Positions 31,718 to 43,848 of a DNA stretch of 64,000 nucleotides are shown here, in pieces; within the stretch, counting starts at the first letter, position 1, and each line of letters starts with the position of its first letter. The stretch covers positions 1,054,001 through 1,118,000 of the forward strand of contig JAHCVI010000002.1 of NCBI GenBank assembly GCA_019096155.1. The letters are read 5' to 3'. Below the pieces are notes generated by a model. That model ran no database searches and was not told the DNA's origin. It was given only the letters and a program-made list of their open reading frames with translations. This DNA is from Staphylotrichum longicolle. Lineage: Eukaryota; Ascomycota; Sordariomycetes; Sordariales; Chaetomiaceae. The position numbers and the translations under genes were made by a program.

Positions 31718-32026
31718 TTACATGCCCGTCCTCCTCCTCTTGGAGCCGGTGCGCTCACAGCCCAGTCCGCCATCCGATGCACCTGCGTTGGTTGCCTCAT
31801 CCACTTTCAGGTAATTTTCCTTGTCCCGCTCCTCGTCCTCAAGATCGCCCCCCTGGGTGCTGTTGAACGTTTCTTCAAACGTCTTCATCGTGTCGAGACC
31901 CTTTTTGATATTCCCCGGCCTGTTCGCGGCTCCCAGGGTGAGACCCAGAGCGAAGGCGGTCCACGCGATGTTCTTGATCTGGCGTCTGTCCACCTCCTGC
32001 TCGGCGTTTCCTCTGGTGTTTGCCAT
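31718..32026 (-). CDS. Small hypothetical protein, possibly incomplete
   Basis: From the ATG at 32026 a frame of 102 residues runs to a TAA. It contains RRQIKNIAWTAFALGLTLGAANRP, a possible single membrane segment, then an acidic part and a basic end (RTGSKRRRTGM). The stop overlaps a perfect splice donor (GTAAGT inside GGCATGTAAGTG), so a second exon may follow. The acceptor at about 31665 would continue in phase for some 60 residues but shows no domain. I do not recognise the family. Confidence 0.35.
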   Translation of the reverse strand: MANTRGNAEQEVDRRQIKNIAWTAFALGLTLGAANRPGNIKKGLDTMKTFEETFNSTQGGDLEDEERDKENYLKVDEATNAGASDGGLGCERTGSKRRRTGM

Positions 32027-34709
32027 GTCGATGTACCCGGTACTTGACTTGGTCGAGTGAGGCGGCGTCACAGGGCGGGCCGCACGTGCTGGGTGAGGGA
32101 CACAGACAACCTGGCCAATCCCGTGAAAGGGTTGGTCCTCGGCTGCCTCGTTGAGGTACCGGCTGAGTGGTTGGGACAGCTGAGTGGGTGGAATCGAGTG
32201 AGGTGGGTCCTGTTACACGGGGAAATCAGCGAACTGGTCACAGCTTCCGTCCCTCCACAACATGAGCCATCACGTGACCATTCAACTCACACCGGATGCC
32301 ATTGCCGTGGAAGGAAGTCTACGAAGTACTGATACAGATCACCTGTGCAATCTGTATCTTGAGACCTCGAGAATGACGCTTGTAGTGTGGGACTCTGGGC
32401 TAATGGTAAGGGTTGCTTTGATTTGATGTTTTAGATGCGGGACCAGATGATTCTCCTGATGCATCCAAGTCTCTTGTCGGCAGCTCTTGGGATCCTCTCA
32501 TGGCCATGTTGCTGGGTGCTGTCCTACTTTAGTTCCTTTATGCTCTTCTGACCGTTGGGTTTGCGGCTCAACTCATGATTTTTGGAGGTGCGCGCTGCAT
32601 TGCGGGACTGGCATCCAGGGGAGTAAGGTACTGTACCCACAGAGGCAGAGCCTCTCGGAAAGCAGCAAGCGAGTGGGGCCAGGTTAGACTTCACTCCAGG
32701 TTTATTAAGGCATCTGGGTCGCGCACAGTCGGCAGAGCCGCATGAGCTGACCCTCCCCCGGTCGGCGCGTTTCCTGCCCAACGGTCTTCTAGAAAATTGC
32801 GGGTCGCAAGCTGCCCGCCCAGAGGCCCCTTGGAGGATTCTTGTGCTAATCAGATGCCCCTGTCCGGGCTGTTTCCCCCTCTTGCATCCCTCTTTCTTAG
32901 GCAGTCTGAGGGTTTTCAGCCAACGCCCAACGAGTCTTCTTTTCAAGTACCGTCGTTGTTTGCCTTCTTCTCCAAACTGATCCTGCACATGACACCACTG
33001 CACTGCGCTCATGGCCCGGATGGGATCTTTGTTCCTCGGCGACGGCTGGAGTTTCTCCGAGGAACGAGTCGACGCATCTTTCGTGAACTGAGAATAGCCT
33101 TAATTCTCATTCATCCCATGGAATGCCTGCCAACCCTCTTCTCTCCTCTCCGCCCCATCCCCCCCTCCTCTCTCTGCTTTTCATCCCAACACCGTGAAAC
33201 ACTCTTCAAATCGGCAACTCTGCCCATCTACATTGTGGAGCTCCTCCAGGAACCTCATAAGCAGGCGGCCACAAAGCTACAAACACGGACGCGATACTGA
33301 TGCAAGACTAATAATCACTGCGCTGGCGTTGTCTGCATGCGCTGCGGCACGATGCTCTTTTGCGCAGAGACACCTCTCTCGTCAGTCGTCGCAGCAATGA
33401 CAGCCACGCTCTTTTTCTTTCCTTTTTCCAGGTCTGGTCAGTTTTGGACCCTGGAAAGAGACTTGTGGGAGCAACGCGATATGACCGCGCAATTGCTGAG
33501 CTTCTTTTAACTTTGTCGCTTGGCGAATGGGTTGTTCCGCCCTCAGCGAGGTCCTATGAGTCCGTGGCTCGAGTGAGCTTTGTTGCGTGTGATGATTCTC
33601 TTCTACGGCCAAGTGGTCGGTCCCGGGGTTTAAAAGAAGGAAAGACGGAGTCTCATCGTTCACAGCGTCAATGGTGACTCCAACAGATTGGCAGTTTGAG
33701 GGCGTTCCCAGCCACTCTGGAAGTTCAGACCACGAGTTCCATTTGACAACCCCGCGTCCCAGAATCCCAACGCCTCTCTTCCCTGGTATGTTGGCAGGGG
33801 CGTTCACCTCGAAGGCCATGTGTTTCTCACACTTCGGTATTGGGGCTTTTTACTCTTAGGAGGGGAAGAATGGTGTTGTCATCTGGAATTGGGCTTCAGC
33901 AGTCGAGAGTCACACTGGCAACAGCACAACATCTCGCCAGTCTGCCATGCCCTCGTGCACCAGCCCATACAATCCGAATATTCCGAGTTCTGGATTGCTC
34001 TTTAGCTGTCATTGTCTTTGCGCTCGTTTGCGTTGTTTGAGCAGCCAGGGTTCACGTCCACATCGAGGATCTCAGGGCAGACCGAGGGAACATCAGTGAG
34101 GGAAGATCAAGGTTTATGTATCCGTCACCCTCAATTCTCAAAACCACAGCGGCTCACCGTTCAAGTGGCTTTACCTGGAACCTTTGTGAGTCAATGATTC
34201 AAGGGTCTTGATCTGTAATGAAGGGCTCCCAGATTGCGCCAGTGGCCCGTAAGTCGTTTGAGGGTAGCTTAATTACAATTCAATTTACAACTCCAACGAG
34301 CCACGGTAGTGGTAGTGTGCCATCGTATAGTCGCGCATCAAACTACGCGGCATGATTCATTTGTTAGGTGAGAAGCGAGCTCACGGTGCTCACCGCCTTC
34401 TGTGCGTTCTCTCCTGGGCTGAGAGGGTTAGGGGTCGATATGCGGTTGGCTCTGGCGAGCGGTCGCACTCAAATCTTATTGGGCTGTGTCCTTTGATTCA
34501 CAGACGACGACAAGACATCATCGCTGGGCGTGCTTAGCCATTTCGTGGCAACTCGGCCGTCTCAAACACACCAATACCGCCTGAAAGACGCGCGATTGGA
34601 GGTTGTAAGATTCAACACTGTTTCCAGTAATCAGTATGGTTCTTTGGTGTCCCTTGCGGCCACCCTTCCGCTTATCCCTTGCGCGCTGAGGCGGCAATTG
34701 TCAGTGCAG
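32027..34709. other. Wide region without a supportable gene
   Basis: Open frames at 32524-33300 and 33382-33860 occur on both strands, and none has a domain, a sensible start and splice sites together. The spacing marks the change from the dense left half to the accessory-like right half of the window. Confidence 0.5.
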
Positions 34710-35901
34710 GCGACACGAGGCCCGGTACTGCCTTCCCGGTTGTCGCCCTCCCAAATTCCACAGACGATGTGGTCAGAAGGCTTGAAATTCGTGGTGAGAG
34801 CGGCGCTGGATATCGCCTCGTTCATCCATTGGGAAGAGAAGGTAGCGGATCAGCAGCAAACGTGTGGAAGGTGGTCCGCGAGTCAGACGACCACCCCGAG
34901 TTCGTGGCTAAAGGCCCTTCAAGCGAAGACGACGAAGCCTCGAATTGGCCAGCCTTCCGCTATGAAGCCAAGATGCAGCGTCTCTTCTCCAAGGATACCA
35001 TGATCCGGCATATGGTTGATTTTGCCCCCGAGACCGACACCACGAGGCCCATGATGATCTTGGAGCCTTTCCAAAAGACGCTGTGGGATGCTAGAACGAC
35101 ACGCCCTTTGAGTACGCACGAGATCCAGTGGATAATGCAGGGGGTTTTGATAGGCTTGCTGAATATCCACCGGAAGCGGCTGGTCTTTACTGGTTAGTTC
35201 GTCACTCAGTGCTATCTACCTAGGCTTCAGTAGCTGACTCAAAACAGATCTCAAGATGGAAAATGTCGGCATCAGCGGGTTTGATAACGAGAAGCCTAAC
35301 GAGAATCCACGCGAGATTAAAGTGAGGCTCGCAGATCTCGGCGCGGGTAAGACTGTGTCTTGACTCCTATTCTTGCAAGAAACCACTGACCCGACGCAGT
35401 CAGCAAGCCAGGTACTCGGGAGATCTCGGCCCTCACATACCGAAGCCCAGAAGTACAATTTGGAAAGCCATGGGATCAGAGCACCGACGTCTGGTCGTGG
35501 GGAATTATTGTATGTGGCACCCGACTTCCTCGCCGATTGCCTATTTTACTCAAAAGTATCTCCAGCTCGCGCAGCTCCTTCTCGCCCAGGTCGATTTCTG
35601 TTCCCCCGGCATGTACGACTCAATCGCGGTCGGTCCACTAGATGACAGAGCAAAGACAGCGCGCGACGCCATAGCCGTCGACTTTGACCTGCACTCCCTG
35701 TCTCTGTACGCCGACGACGCCAAATCCCGAGCGATGCTCCCGCCCGCACGTCCCGAGATGGCGTACAAATGGGCAGAGGCCATGATGGCCAAGGGTGTTC
35801 CAGGGGAGGACATCCAGTTTTTGGCCAACACGCTGAACCCGCTCCCGAAGGCCAGATTCACGACGGTGGAGATTTTAGAGAGCGGGTATCTCGACTTCTG
35901 A
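34710..35901 (+). CDS. Atypical protein kinase, 5' end unresolved
   Basis: Exons 34710-35192, 35248-35346, 35400-35509 and 35566-35901 keep phase. Kinase signatures appear in order: a glycine loop LGREGSGSAANVWKV, lysine strand EFVAKGP, catalytic loop VFTDLKMEN (the usual HRD replaced by FTD, with Asp, Lys and Asn retained), DLG in place of DFG, LTYRSPEVQFG for the APE region and STDVWSWGII for helix F. All catalytic residues are therefore present in unusual forms. The first supported exon starts after a GTGCAG acceptor, and no convincing upstream exon with an ATG was found; an upstream frame at 34530-34635 is a candidate. Substrate and pathway are unknown. It resembles lineage-specific fungal kinases that expand in accessory regions. 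Confidence 0.8.
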
Positions 35902-37412
35902 CTGTCTGATCTTTGTGCGTGTACATATATGACAATGTCGCTGCGAATGTATGGTATAGACTCCGGCGCGCTCACCTAATTGCTTGGGTAGCCCTCCCTA
36001 GGTGCGTATGCATATATGAACGAGCGACAATGAAAAGCGGAAGAGGGCGACGAGTTGTTTGTGGCCTGTTCTAATCTCCCACCCCCCCGGTAATAGCCCC
36101 AATTATACCAGGTTTCTCAGTAACCGGCGCATGTGCATAACAACTCCGATCACAACATGAGCACACCCATGTCTATTTCGGGCTGGGGATCGTCGAACTG
36201 GTTTCCGATACCAGCGAGCACATTCTGGCCCTTCTCCGCAACTTGTCCATGGACGACGCCATTTCCGTCCACCTCATTTTGCATCTCATGGACCCTAGCA
36301 TCCATAGCAGAGGACCCAATGGTAGCAGCAAGCGTTGGTGGGATCGAATTGATCCGTCGACCAGCAGGGGTGCTGCGGTGTCATATGGAAGTAAGTATTA
36401 GCACTTTCATTCGGACAATGATTCAGGTTGGCAGCAGATAGATAGGACTGACAGTTCAGTGGGCGGCGTCCAGTTTTGAGCCCATGTACGTGTTGGATCC
36501 ATCGCAATGGTATCGTTGTTGTGCTCGAACTGAGTCTTGTTTCTCAAAGGATGGCGGAGGACGGGCCGAAGCGGAGGAACGATGTAAAGTATAGGGAGGA
36601 AGATACGGTCGGGGAGAAAACGTTATGCCTCGAGTCCCATCCATTTATCTCTCGTGCAAACTACCGTACGTATGTGTTTCCCCTGGTAGAGCCCTCCTAT
36701 GTGTTTTCCCATGTCAATATCCTTGACCTAAGGCAGCTATACCTTGCAAATACGCATATATGCGCTCCCCGAGTCCCCATGATGTGAGCGGCTTAAGCCA
36801 GCAAATGTATAGCTGTACGTAGCACATTCACATATTGTGGAGGAAACCCGAAGAAACTGAGTAAATCCGAGGACACTGTTTTCTTGTTGGATCTCAACAC
36901 TACGGTACCGCCTACCTAGGTAGTTTGGCGCTTGCCTCGGCACCTACCTATTCAGGGCCCCAAGTCCATACCATTCTACCTCGCAAGCTCGAGTTCTTCT
37001 GGGCGAAGCTTGTGCCCATCGGCGGAGAAATCCATGCGCGCTCCCGGGTGATTGGCGCGCATACGCGCGCGGACATAGGGCAGAATCAGGGGTCTGTGAG
37101 GCAGCCTTACCAGGCTGTGTAACCGCACTCTTCACCGATCCGGCTTAGCGTGCGCATAGGGGAACTTCCGAATGAGAAGTCGCCCAAAGCCCCGTCACTT
37201 CTGATTCTTCTCTCGCTTCTCCCCGCCCCATGTGCCAGCGCAGTTGCCTCTATTGCAGCTGCCCAAAGTCGGAGAGGGGCTCACCACGGATCGCGATCAC
37301 GGTTGGCCCCCTACACCTTGGTCCATCATGCCGTTGACACGTTCCCGGGGTGCTTCTCACAATTGTGAGACGACGCCGCTTGGTGCGAGTCTTGGAGAAT
37401 CTTCAATAAGTC
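35902..37412. other. Intergenic region upstream of the Clr5-domain gene
   Basis: No gene supported. A palindromic ACCTAGGT core lies near 36914. Small frames at 36133-36790 and 37150-37504 have no domain; the latter ends at a perfect GTAAGT donor at 37502 and could be an upstream exon of the next gene. Confidence 0.5.
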
Positions 37413-40267
37413 ATGATGCTCCAACACTCGGCGTTTCTGCGACGCAGACACTCAGCCCTGGATGGATATCCGAGACCATCGCAGACAATGGCAGCTCTTG
37501 GTAAGTCCTTGAACACTGCGTCTTATCTCCTGGAACGTAACCAAATCCCATGTGCAGTGAAACTGACTGCTCAACCAAGGCCATGGCCACTAAGAAGTGA
37601 AGTGAGCCGCAAAATAGACAGGCTAGGCCCGACATCACCGCTTGGGCATTGCTCCCCCGATCTCGGCTTTACGGTATTCGACCCGCTCCCACGTTTTTAT
37701 GACGGTCTAAACAATGACACTGTCCTCGATTTTGGCGCGGTCGAAGATGAACCTGGAATCTGGGACGGCTTCAATTTTGCCCCCTTGGTCGATGATATTC
37801 ATTTCAAATCCCCGCTATTCGACTGCATGCCTTCCATATCCTCCGTAAACACCGTCGATAGCGGGTACAGTTCAGCTCCGCTATCGCGGTCCTCCACCGA
37901 CGACACCACCCCCGATTTGATTGCAGTGTCGTCCCCTGCAGCATTCGAAACCAAAACCCACGCCAAACAACACCGGCTCGTCTACCAGCGGGCGATTGAA
38001 CAGGACACTACGAAGACCCGTGCCGTCAAAATCGCCATCCTAGATACTGGTCTTGACTCGACTCACCCACACGTCGTCGGCAGTCGGGATCGCATCGAAG
38101 ATGAACGAAGCTGGCTGCCTCCAAACCGAATGACAGATGGCGTCTCCGTTGAAGTGGCCAGACAGTCGAAGTTCAAGATCCCACCCGGGGAATGGGAGAA
38201 ACACAAGCAGGAAATCCTCGACATCTTCCGCGGTAGAAAGGTCGATCACATTCGCAAGCACATGCTGAATAAGCATGGCTTCAAGGCAACGTACGTATGA
38301 TTACGAATCACCGAGAACCTGTTGGGAGATTGGCATCACTGAGATAAGGAACGACGCAGGACACGGCAGTACACATACCGGCTGACAAAGTGGGGGGCCT
38401 ATCGAGCTCGAGCCGTCGGTGGCGGGCAGGCTTGCGTCAAGCGCGTCCCAGACACGCCAGTCACAGACAGCAAACGCGGGCGGCCTGCCGCTATCAGCCC
38501 TCAGTTGTCCGCTCCAGCCGTACCCGCCGTCCCCGCCGTCGAGGATGCAGCAACAGGGTCGGGACCGACTGTGTGTAAGGGCACGAATGAAACCGCACTC
38601 TCTGGCGGCCAAGAAACCGCTGGCGAAGTCGTGGATGTCGAGGATGACGACGCGGATGCGCAGTCATCCGCTCCCACTCCTTGGCCGGAGAGCTGGTACG
38701 AGGGGGGCATGGAGATTGGGCTGCAGCAGTTTGCCCGCCAAGTCCTGGCTGATTGCCTCGGCCAAAATCCAGGTCCCTCAGATGATGCCGGGATATTGCC
38801 TCGTCCCATGGTAACCCGCGCAGCAGCGCAATCCACCCACACGGACGCCACGAGCCAGAGTTCATCGCCAAATGGGCCAAATTTGGCTGCCGGACCGACA
38901 TCTCAGGCCACAGCCGCATCTTCGGGCCATTCAAACAAAAGAACGATAAGTTCCTGGGACGGTGACGATGACGGCGCCGAGGACGCCGGAAGTCCAAAGA
39001 GACGACAAGGCATGGCGCCGCCATGGAAGGAGGCTAATCGAGGACCATTCTACGCCTGCCCCTACCAAAAGCGATACCCGTTGGAAAGCCCGTTTTGTGG
39101 TTTGCCCCATGGGTCGAGGCGCGAGCTCGGTTGGAACAGTGTCTCGAGAGTCAAGTGAGTACCTGTTAAAGATTGCGTTAGGTTTCGAACCATTCTCTGG
39201 GTGATACTGACGCACACAGACAACACTTGCTAGAAAGCCACGGGCGAGACCACCACTGCTCCAAGTGTTGGAAAGCGTTTAAAAAGCCGGCCGATGCGAC
39301 ATCTTGCCACCGAACGAATGAGAAGTGCTCGGTGCGGACCGCACCACCGAAGCTCTGGTTGCCGGATGAAGTCGCCAGACAGCTGCGGGCGGAAAGGCTG
39401 GCCGGCAAGAGTGACGACGCCTGGTATAAAATGTTTGGGCTGCTGTTCTCGGACTTGGAAGAGCATGGCCCAGCAGGCTACCGGGCGGGGTACACGCCGT
39501 GTGAGTCGAGCGGCTGGAAAACTGGGCGCAGCCAGGATACTGACCCATTTTGTCGCTATAGACTATTCTAAAGCCCAGAACCACTCGCCAACTCGGCTCC
39601 CAAACGGCAATGGCACAGCAAACCCAAACAGGCCGAGCCCCAATAGTATCTGGACCCCGAGCAGCAGCAACTCAACAAATCCTGCTGGGTCAACCCCTTT
39701 AGGGGGGGATGGAATCGCCACGCCTTGCAACAACCCGGCAGGACCGGAACCAGATTTACGGCCACAACCAGATCCACCATCTCGGGAAGCAGTCGGGACT
39801 TTCTATCAACAAGAACATACTCCGGTCGATTTCTATGACATTCTGGCGCAAAAACCTACCCCAACAACTTGTGCCCGACATGCCAGCAAACGGCGCAGTC
39901 CCGGTTGTACCCACGCTGCGGAGCCGCTTGAATTTCCAGCGGCGATGCGATTTTGGACATGGCCAAGCTCTGGCACACCGCACGAAGTCGTCCTCCCAGA
40001 CATCCCGAGTGCTCACCCGAGCCATCATGTCCATGCTTGTCAGTCCGAAGATGTACATGCCGGCTCAGGGCGCGGAACGCGGATCTCCGAACTGAGAATG
40101 ACATACTCAGGGCCGTCCTGGGAGAGATCCGGCAGGCATTGAAAAGACACGACGAGCTCCTTCAAAAGATTGAGGACGGGAACATGCTGCGGGACGGGGC
40201 CGAGGTCATGAAAGAGCTTTGGAGCTGTCAGGACGACATGTGCAAATTGGTTTCTTCACACCCCTGA
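37413..40267 (+). CDS. Clr5-domain protein with subtilisin-like fragment and Cys/His-rich segment
   Basis: Exons 37413-38290, 38360-39154 and 39220-39500 join in phase, and a further exon starts at 39562. Residues 205-225 read RAVKIAILDTGLDSTHPHV, the first (Asp) motif of subtilisin-like peptidases, but no His or Ser motif follows. At about residue 259 a Clr5 domain begins (GEWEKHKQEILDIF...HMLNKHGFKATTRQYTYRLTKWG), interrupted by intron 1 exactly as a normal splice. A long Ser/Ala/Pro-rich linker leads to CPYQKRYPLES, then VKQHLLESHGRDHHCSKCWKAF, a degenerate C2H2-like module frequent in fungal proteins. After 39562 the phase-consistent frame stops at 40142, whereas the last coiled-coil-like stretch (NADLRTENDILRAVLGEIRQ, to 40267) is in another frame, so one more intron or a frameshift lies between about 39950 and 40080. 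Clr5 proteins are presumed nuclear. Confidence 0.78.
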
Positions 40268-41462
40268 TTTGGAAATCATCATGTTAGTTCCGATTCATCC
40301 AGCCAGGGACACTCTGTGCACTTGGCGCAGTCCCGGACTTCCAACCAAGCGATGGGAAACACCATCTTGCCACATCGAGCCGCCACAGTCTGTGCAAGGC
40401 TGCAGCTATAATCTCTCGCGGCGACTCGAAACGCGGGGCCGGACTCGGCTCGCGGAGCGCTCAGCTATTAGGGCTCGCATGTTCCCGCGCCAGCAAAAGT
40501 CACTCCGATTGGGGAAGCACCAAACTCCGTTGGAGGCGATCCACCACAAGAGCGCCGACGGCCTCGACCGGTCTGCGGCTACCGGCTGTTGATTGTGCCG
40601 CTCGGGTAATGCCCCCCAGGCCACCATAGCCCTTTCTGCGAGATGGAATGGCATTATTGCTAGCAGCAGGGCCAGAAAAACGGAACCGAAGAGGAGGATC
40701 TCGTGGGTGAAGAGGAACAAGGCGACGTCGAAGAGGGCTTCGACTGCTGGCCTGCCGTACCCCCAGAGACATTGGGCGAGGATTCGGATCAGGAACTGGT
40801 CTGGTTTCTGTGGTGAGATGAGCACCAGGATGGTCGTGGGGAATCGGGGACGGGCTGACGGAAAATGTAGTGGCGCATGAGGGTAATAAGCTGTGACTGA
40901 ACTGGTGCTCGGACTTATATTCAAAACGGGGCAGCTACCTAAGGTACTTTAGAGATCCATCCTTGACATGTTCAAGTAGTAGATTGTCTTTGCACTGATT
41001 CTGTTGAACATCAATACCAACCTCAAATAATCGATGTGGTCTCCCATAACCTAACACAGCTGAAGTTACCAAAATATGAGGTTGGTTGCGGCCACCTCGT
41101 TTCTACCACTTTGTGGCGAGCTTGAGAAGAATATCCACTGGTTGATTGTAATATCAGTCTTTGTCCTGACAGGGGCTAACTGGCTGATTACGGTAGTGAA
41201 AGGTGTATTGAAAAGGGGAAAGTGATTAACTGTTGACTAACAGAGTTCGGCATTTGCCTACCTTTATGAATGGGTGCCTGTTTGAACAAATTTCAAACGG
41301 TCGGTGTTATTGATTGTTGTTAGAGTACCTAACCAACATGGGCACCGCCAACAGCCAATGTGAAAGGATGGCTGCCTAAGGTCAGGTACCTTATGGTTCA
41401 CTGCTCGAGCCATTCGAGGCTGTCACTACTTCCATCTCAACGGTTCAACTACTCCAAGCCCA
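40268..41462. other. Intergenic region with an unproven hydrophobic frame
   Basis: On the minus strand 40406-40920 an open frame encodes a hydrophobic stretch (FLIRILAQCLWGYG, LLFGSVFLALLLAIM) but has no ATG upstream of it, and the opposite strand is also open. From 40925 to 41340 the DNA is less G/C-rich and I see no gene. TACCTAAGGTACTT at 40934 and AGGTACCTTA at 41386 belong to the ACCTAGGTA-like motif class seen between genes here. Confidence 0.45.
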
Positions 41463-43848
41463 TCACTTCCTACTGTCCCAATCTTCAACCACAGTCTCGT
41501 CCTCTTCTTCACTCTCGTCATCCTCATCGTCCTCGTCGCCAGATCTAAAGCCGATCTCAGCTCCACTCCTGTAAAGGTGGTCTGCCATCCCTGTGTACGC
41601 TTCCTGCCGGGTCACCTCCTCATCCAAGCCGCTCAGTCTGGCCCATCGTAGCCGTTGCTCCCCTCTTCGCTCCCTGATAAGAGCCCATCCCTCCTGGAGG
41701 GCCTCATTGAGCTCTTCTGCTTCGTCCATCGATACCTGGTTGGCCTCTCTGCGTGCTTCTTCTTGGTCCTCCTCAATCTCCCGTGCTTTCAAGTCTGCCT
41801 CCTCAAGCGCCGCTATGCGCGCCTCGCTTTCCTGTTCAAAAAGTTCTTGGCGTTCTTCCTCCTCAAGAACCTCTCTAAGCGCCTCCTCATCGTCGCTGAA
41901 ACTTGTTTTGCCGTCTTCTTCCTCGAGAGCAGCGCTGAGGTCATCTCCGTCATCGTCGAGATGTGATTTGGACTGCTGTTTGCGGTTTGCCTCCACTAAC
42001 ACCTTTAACAGCTCCTCGACGTTGTCTCTGAAATGTCCCTTGCCGTCGAGAGACTCGCTCGTCGTCAGCTTTGTGTGTCGTTGGACGGGTGACACTGAGC
42101 CATTTTTAGGGAGATACACAGAAGACCGCATCCTGTTCCACTTAATGTCAGGCCAATTACTTCAAGGTCACCGCCAAGTTGCCAGAAGTCAGAGTGTGTA
42201 AGGTATGTACCTACCCGTTTTCATCGCGAGCTATGATATGGTAGTCACTTCGGCATATCTCGCAGTAATATCGTCTTGGCATCGAAGTTGCGAAGTAAAT
42301 CCCGTTGCAAAAGCCATGTTGCCAATCTTTGCACGTATCACATTGGATCAACAGACCCTCAGCCTTCTTGAAGTTTATTTTCTTGAATGCTTGCCACAGG
42401 GGCGGCAACTTCCCATGGCCGCAGATACATCGGACAGTCTTGTCCTTATCGCCGTTCTTGTCAGGCCGGGCTTCTTTCTTTTTGGTTGCCTTGGTCGCCG
42501 ACACGTTGGTGGACTCGTCCGAGCCGGTCTCGAAAGCCTCGTCGTCGTCCTCGTCAGGATAGGCAGGAAGCGCGGAGAGCGAGATCTCTTCGAGATGCCG
42601 GGCGAGGTGCGTGGTGACGGCTTGTTTCCCTCTTTCCGTGGTCTCGAAACACAGCGGGCATGCGATGGCGTCCCAAAAAGGATGGTAGCCGTGGTCAAGC
42701 GCGAGATGAGCGACCCAGTCGACGCGCGTGCTGAAACCGAGCTCGGTGCACTGCGGCTCCAGGCAGAGGTAGGGCTTCAAATCCTGGTACAAATGGAGCT
42801 TCCAGCTTGAGTTGTTTGTGATTCGAACTGATCTCCCACATGCGAGGCACGGGAATGGGATTCCCTGCTTTGCTTCGTCTGAGAGTGGAGGTATCCGGAC
42901 CTTTTGCCCGCTCCCGGCCCCGTATGTCATGATCGTCTCGGCGTACGAGCTTGCCTTTGGGAGCGAGGTGCCCAGACCAGAGTCGTGATATTTGGAGCTT
43001 GCGGCCACTGTCCCTTCTTCGCCCTTGTCGACGGCGGCGTTGGCTTGCGTTAGGGAAGCGGCCTCGGTCGAGCTGCGCTGCTCCTGGCATCTGAGAAATC
43101 GAGCCCAGTTTGCCTTGCCAAGTCTCTCAACCAAGGTGGTCTTGGCCTTTGGAAATCGCTGCTGGACCTTGTCGCAAAAAATCGTCTCGGGTGTCCAGTC
43201 GATTGCCTCGAGGTGCTGCTTTTGTTTGTGCGACGCCAAGTCCAGCACCGGATCGCGAAACAAGGGATCAAGATCCATCAAACACTGCGCGTCTGTCCTG
43301 AGGTCTTCAGCCACCTCGGCAATGCTGTCCTCCGGGCCCGCGTCAGAAAAGCCGTCGCTCGATGTCTCGGAGCAGTCATCGCATTCATCGTGTATGACAT
43401 CGTGGATAATGTACGAGGCCTCATCGATAGCCGCGGTGAGTTGGACCGTCAGAAGACCCAGTTTTTCAGAGGAAACTTGGGCGAGAGGTATGAGCCTGTT
43501 CAAGAGCGTGTTTGCAATGCTGGACAGCGTCTTCAGAGTCGAACGTCGTATGTTGCGCGACTTGGCAAAGACATCGTCCAGTCTCCCATCCTGAATGCCG
43601 TAGCCATCGGACCAAAGAACGATAAGGCCTTGGGCCCGCTCAAGGCTGATGCGAACAGGCTTGGGGGCAGTCTCGACATGGTGGGGTTGTGCTAGTTGGC
43701 GGATAGCTTCCTGGAAAACATCTAGAATACTGTCGCAGAGGCGGGCTGTGACGCTGCGGTCCTCGGGCTTGAAATCATGGTGGTGATGCTTCTGTTGCCA
43801 TTCTTGAATGGAAAGGGCGGTATCGAGGCGACTCACATCAGTCGACAT
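41463..43848 (-). CDS. C2H2-type plus PHD-finger protein with acidic coiled-coil tail
   Basis: Two exons, 43848-42215 and 42132-41463, join through a split Gly codon to give 767 residues. Residues 1-230 are helical, followed by an acidic patch; 330-420 hold Cys/His-rich fungal C2H2-like modules (CLACGRSV...LCLEPQCTELGF, CPLCFETTERGKQAVTTHLARH). Residues 490-540 form a PHD-type C4HC3 finger with CIC, CDTC, HGFC and CEIC spacing. After the intron the last 220 residues are a highly charged coiled coil (ERQELFEQESEARIAALEEA) ending in an Asp/Glu run. PHD fingers usually read histone tail methylation, so a chromatin role is plausible; the zinc modules of the N-terminal part are otherwise common in fungal effector-like or NLR-linked genes. 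The donor GTAGGT and acceptor AACAG are standard. It is divergent from the DUF7580-like gene. Confidence 0.88.

Noticed and set aside
33382..33819. Minus-strand frame starting with a real ATG (MAFEVNAPANIPGKRG)
   Set aside because: The plus strand carries an equally plausible frame over the same bases and neither has a domain or introns.
37232..37504. Upstream exon for the Clr5 gene ending at a GTAAGT donor
   Set aside because: No acceptor joins it in phase to the subtilisin-fragment frame without also passing a stop; kept only as a possibility.
40406..40924. Minus-strand frame with hydrophobic segments
   Set aside because: No ATG precedes the hydrophobic part, the plus strand is open too, and no splice-consistent upstream exon was found.
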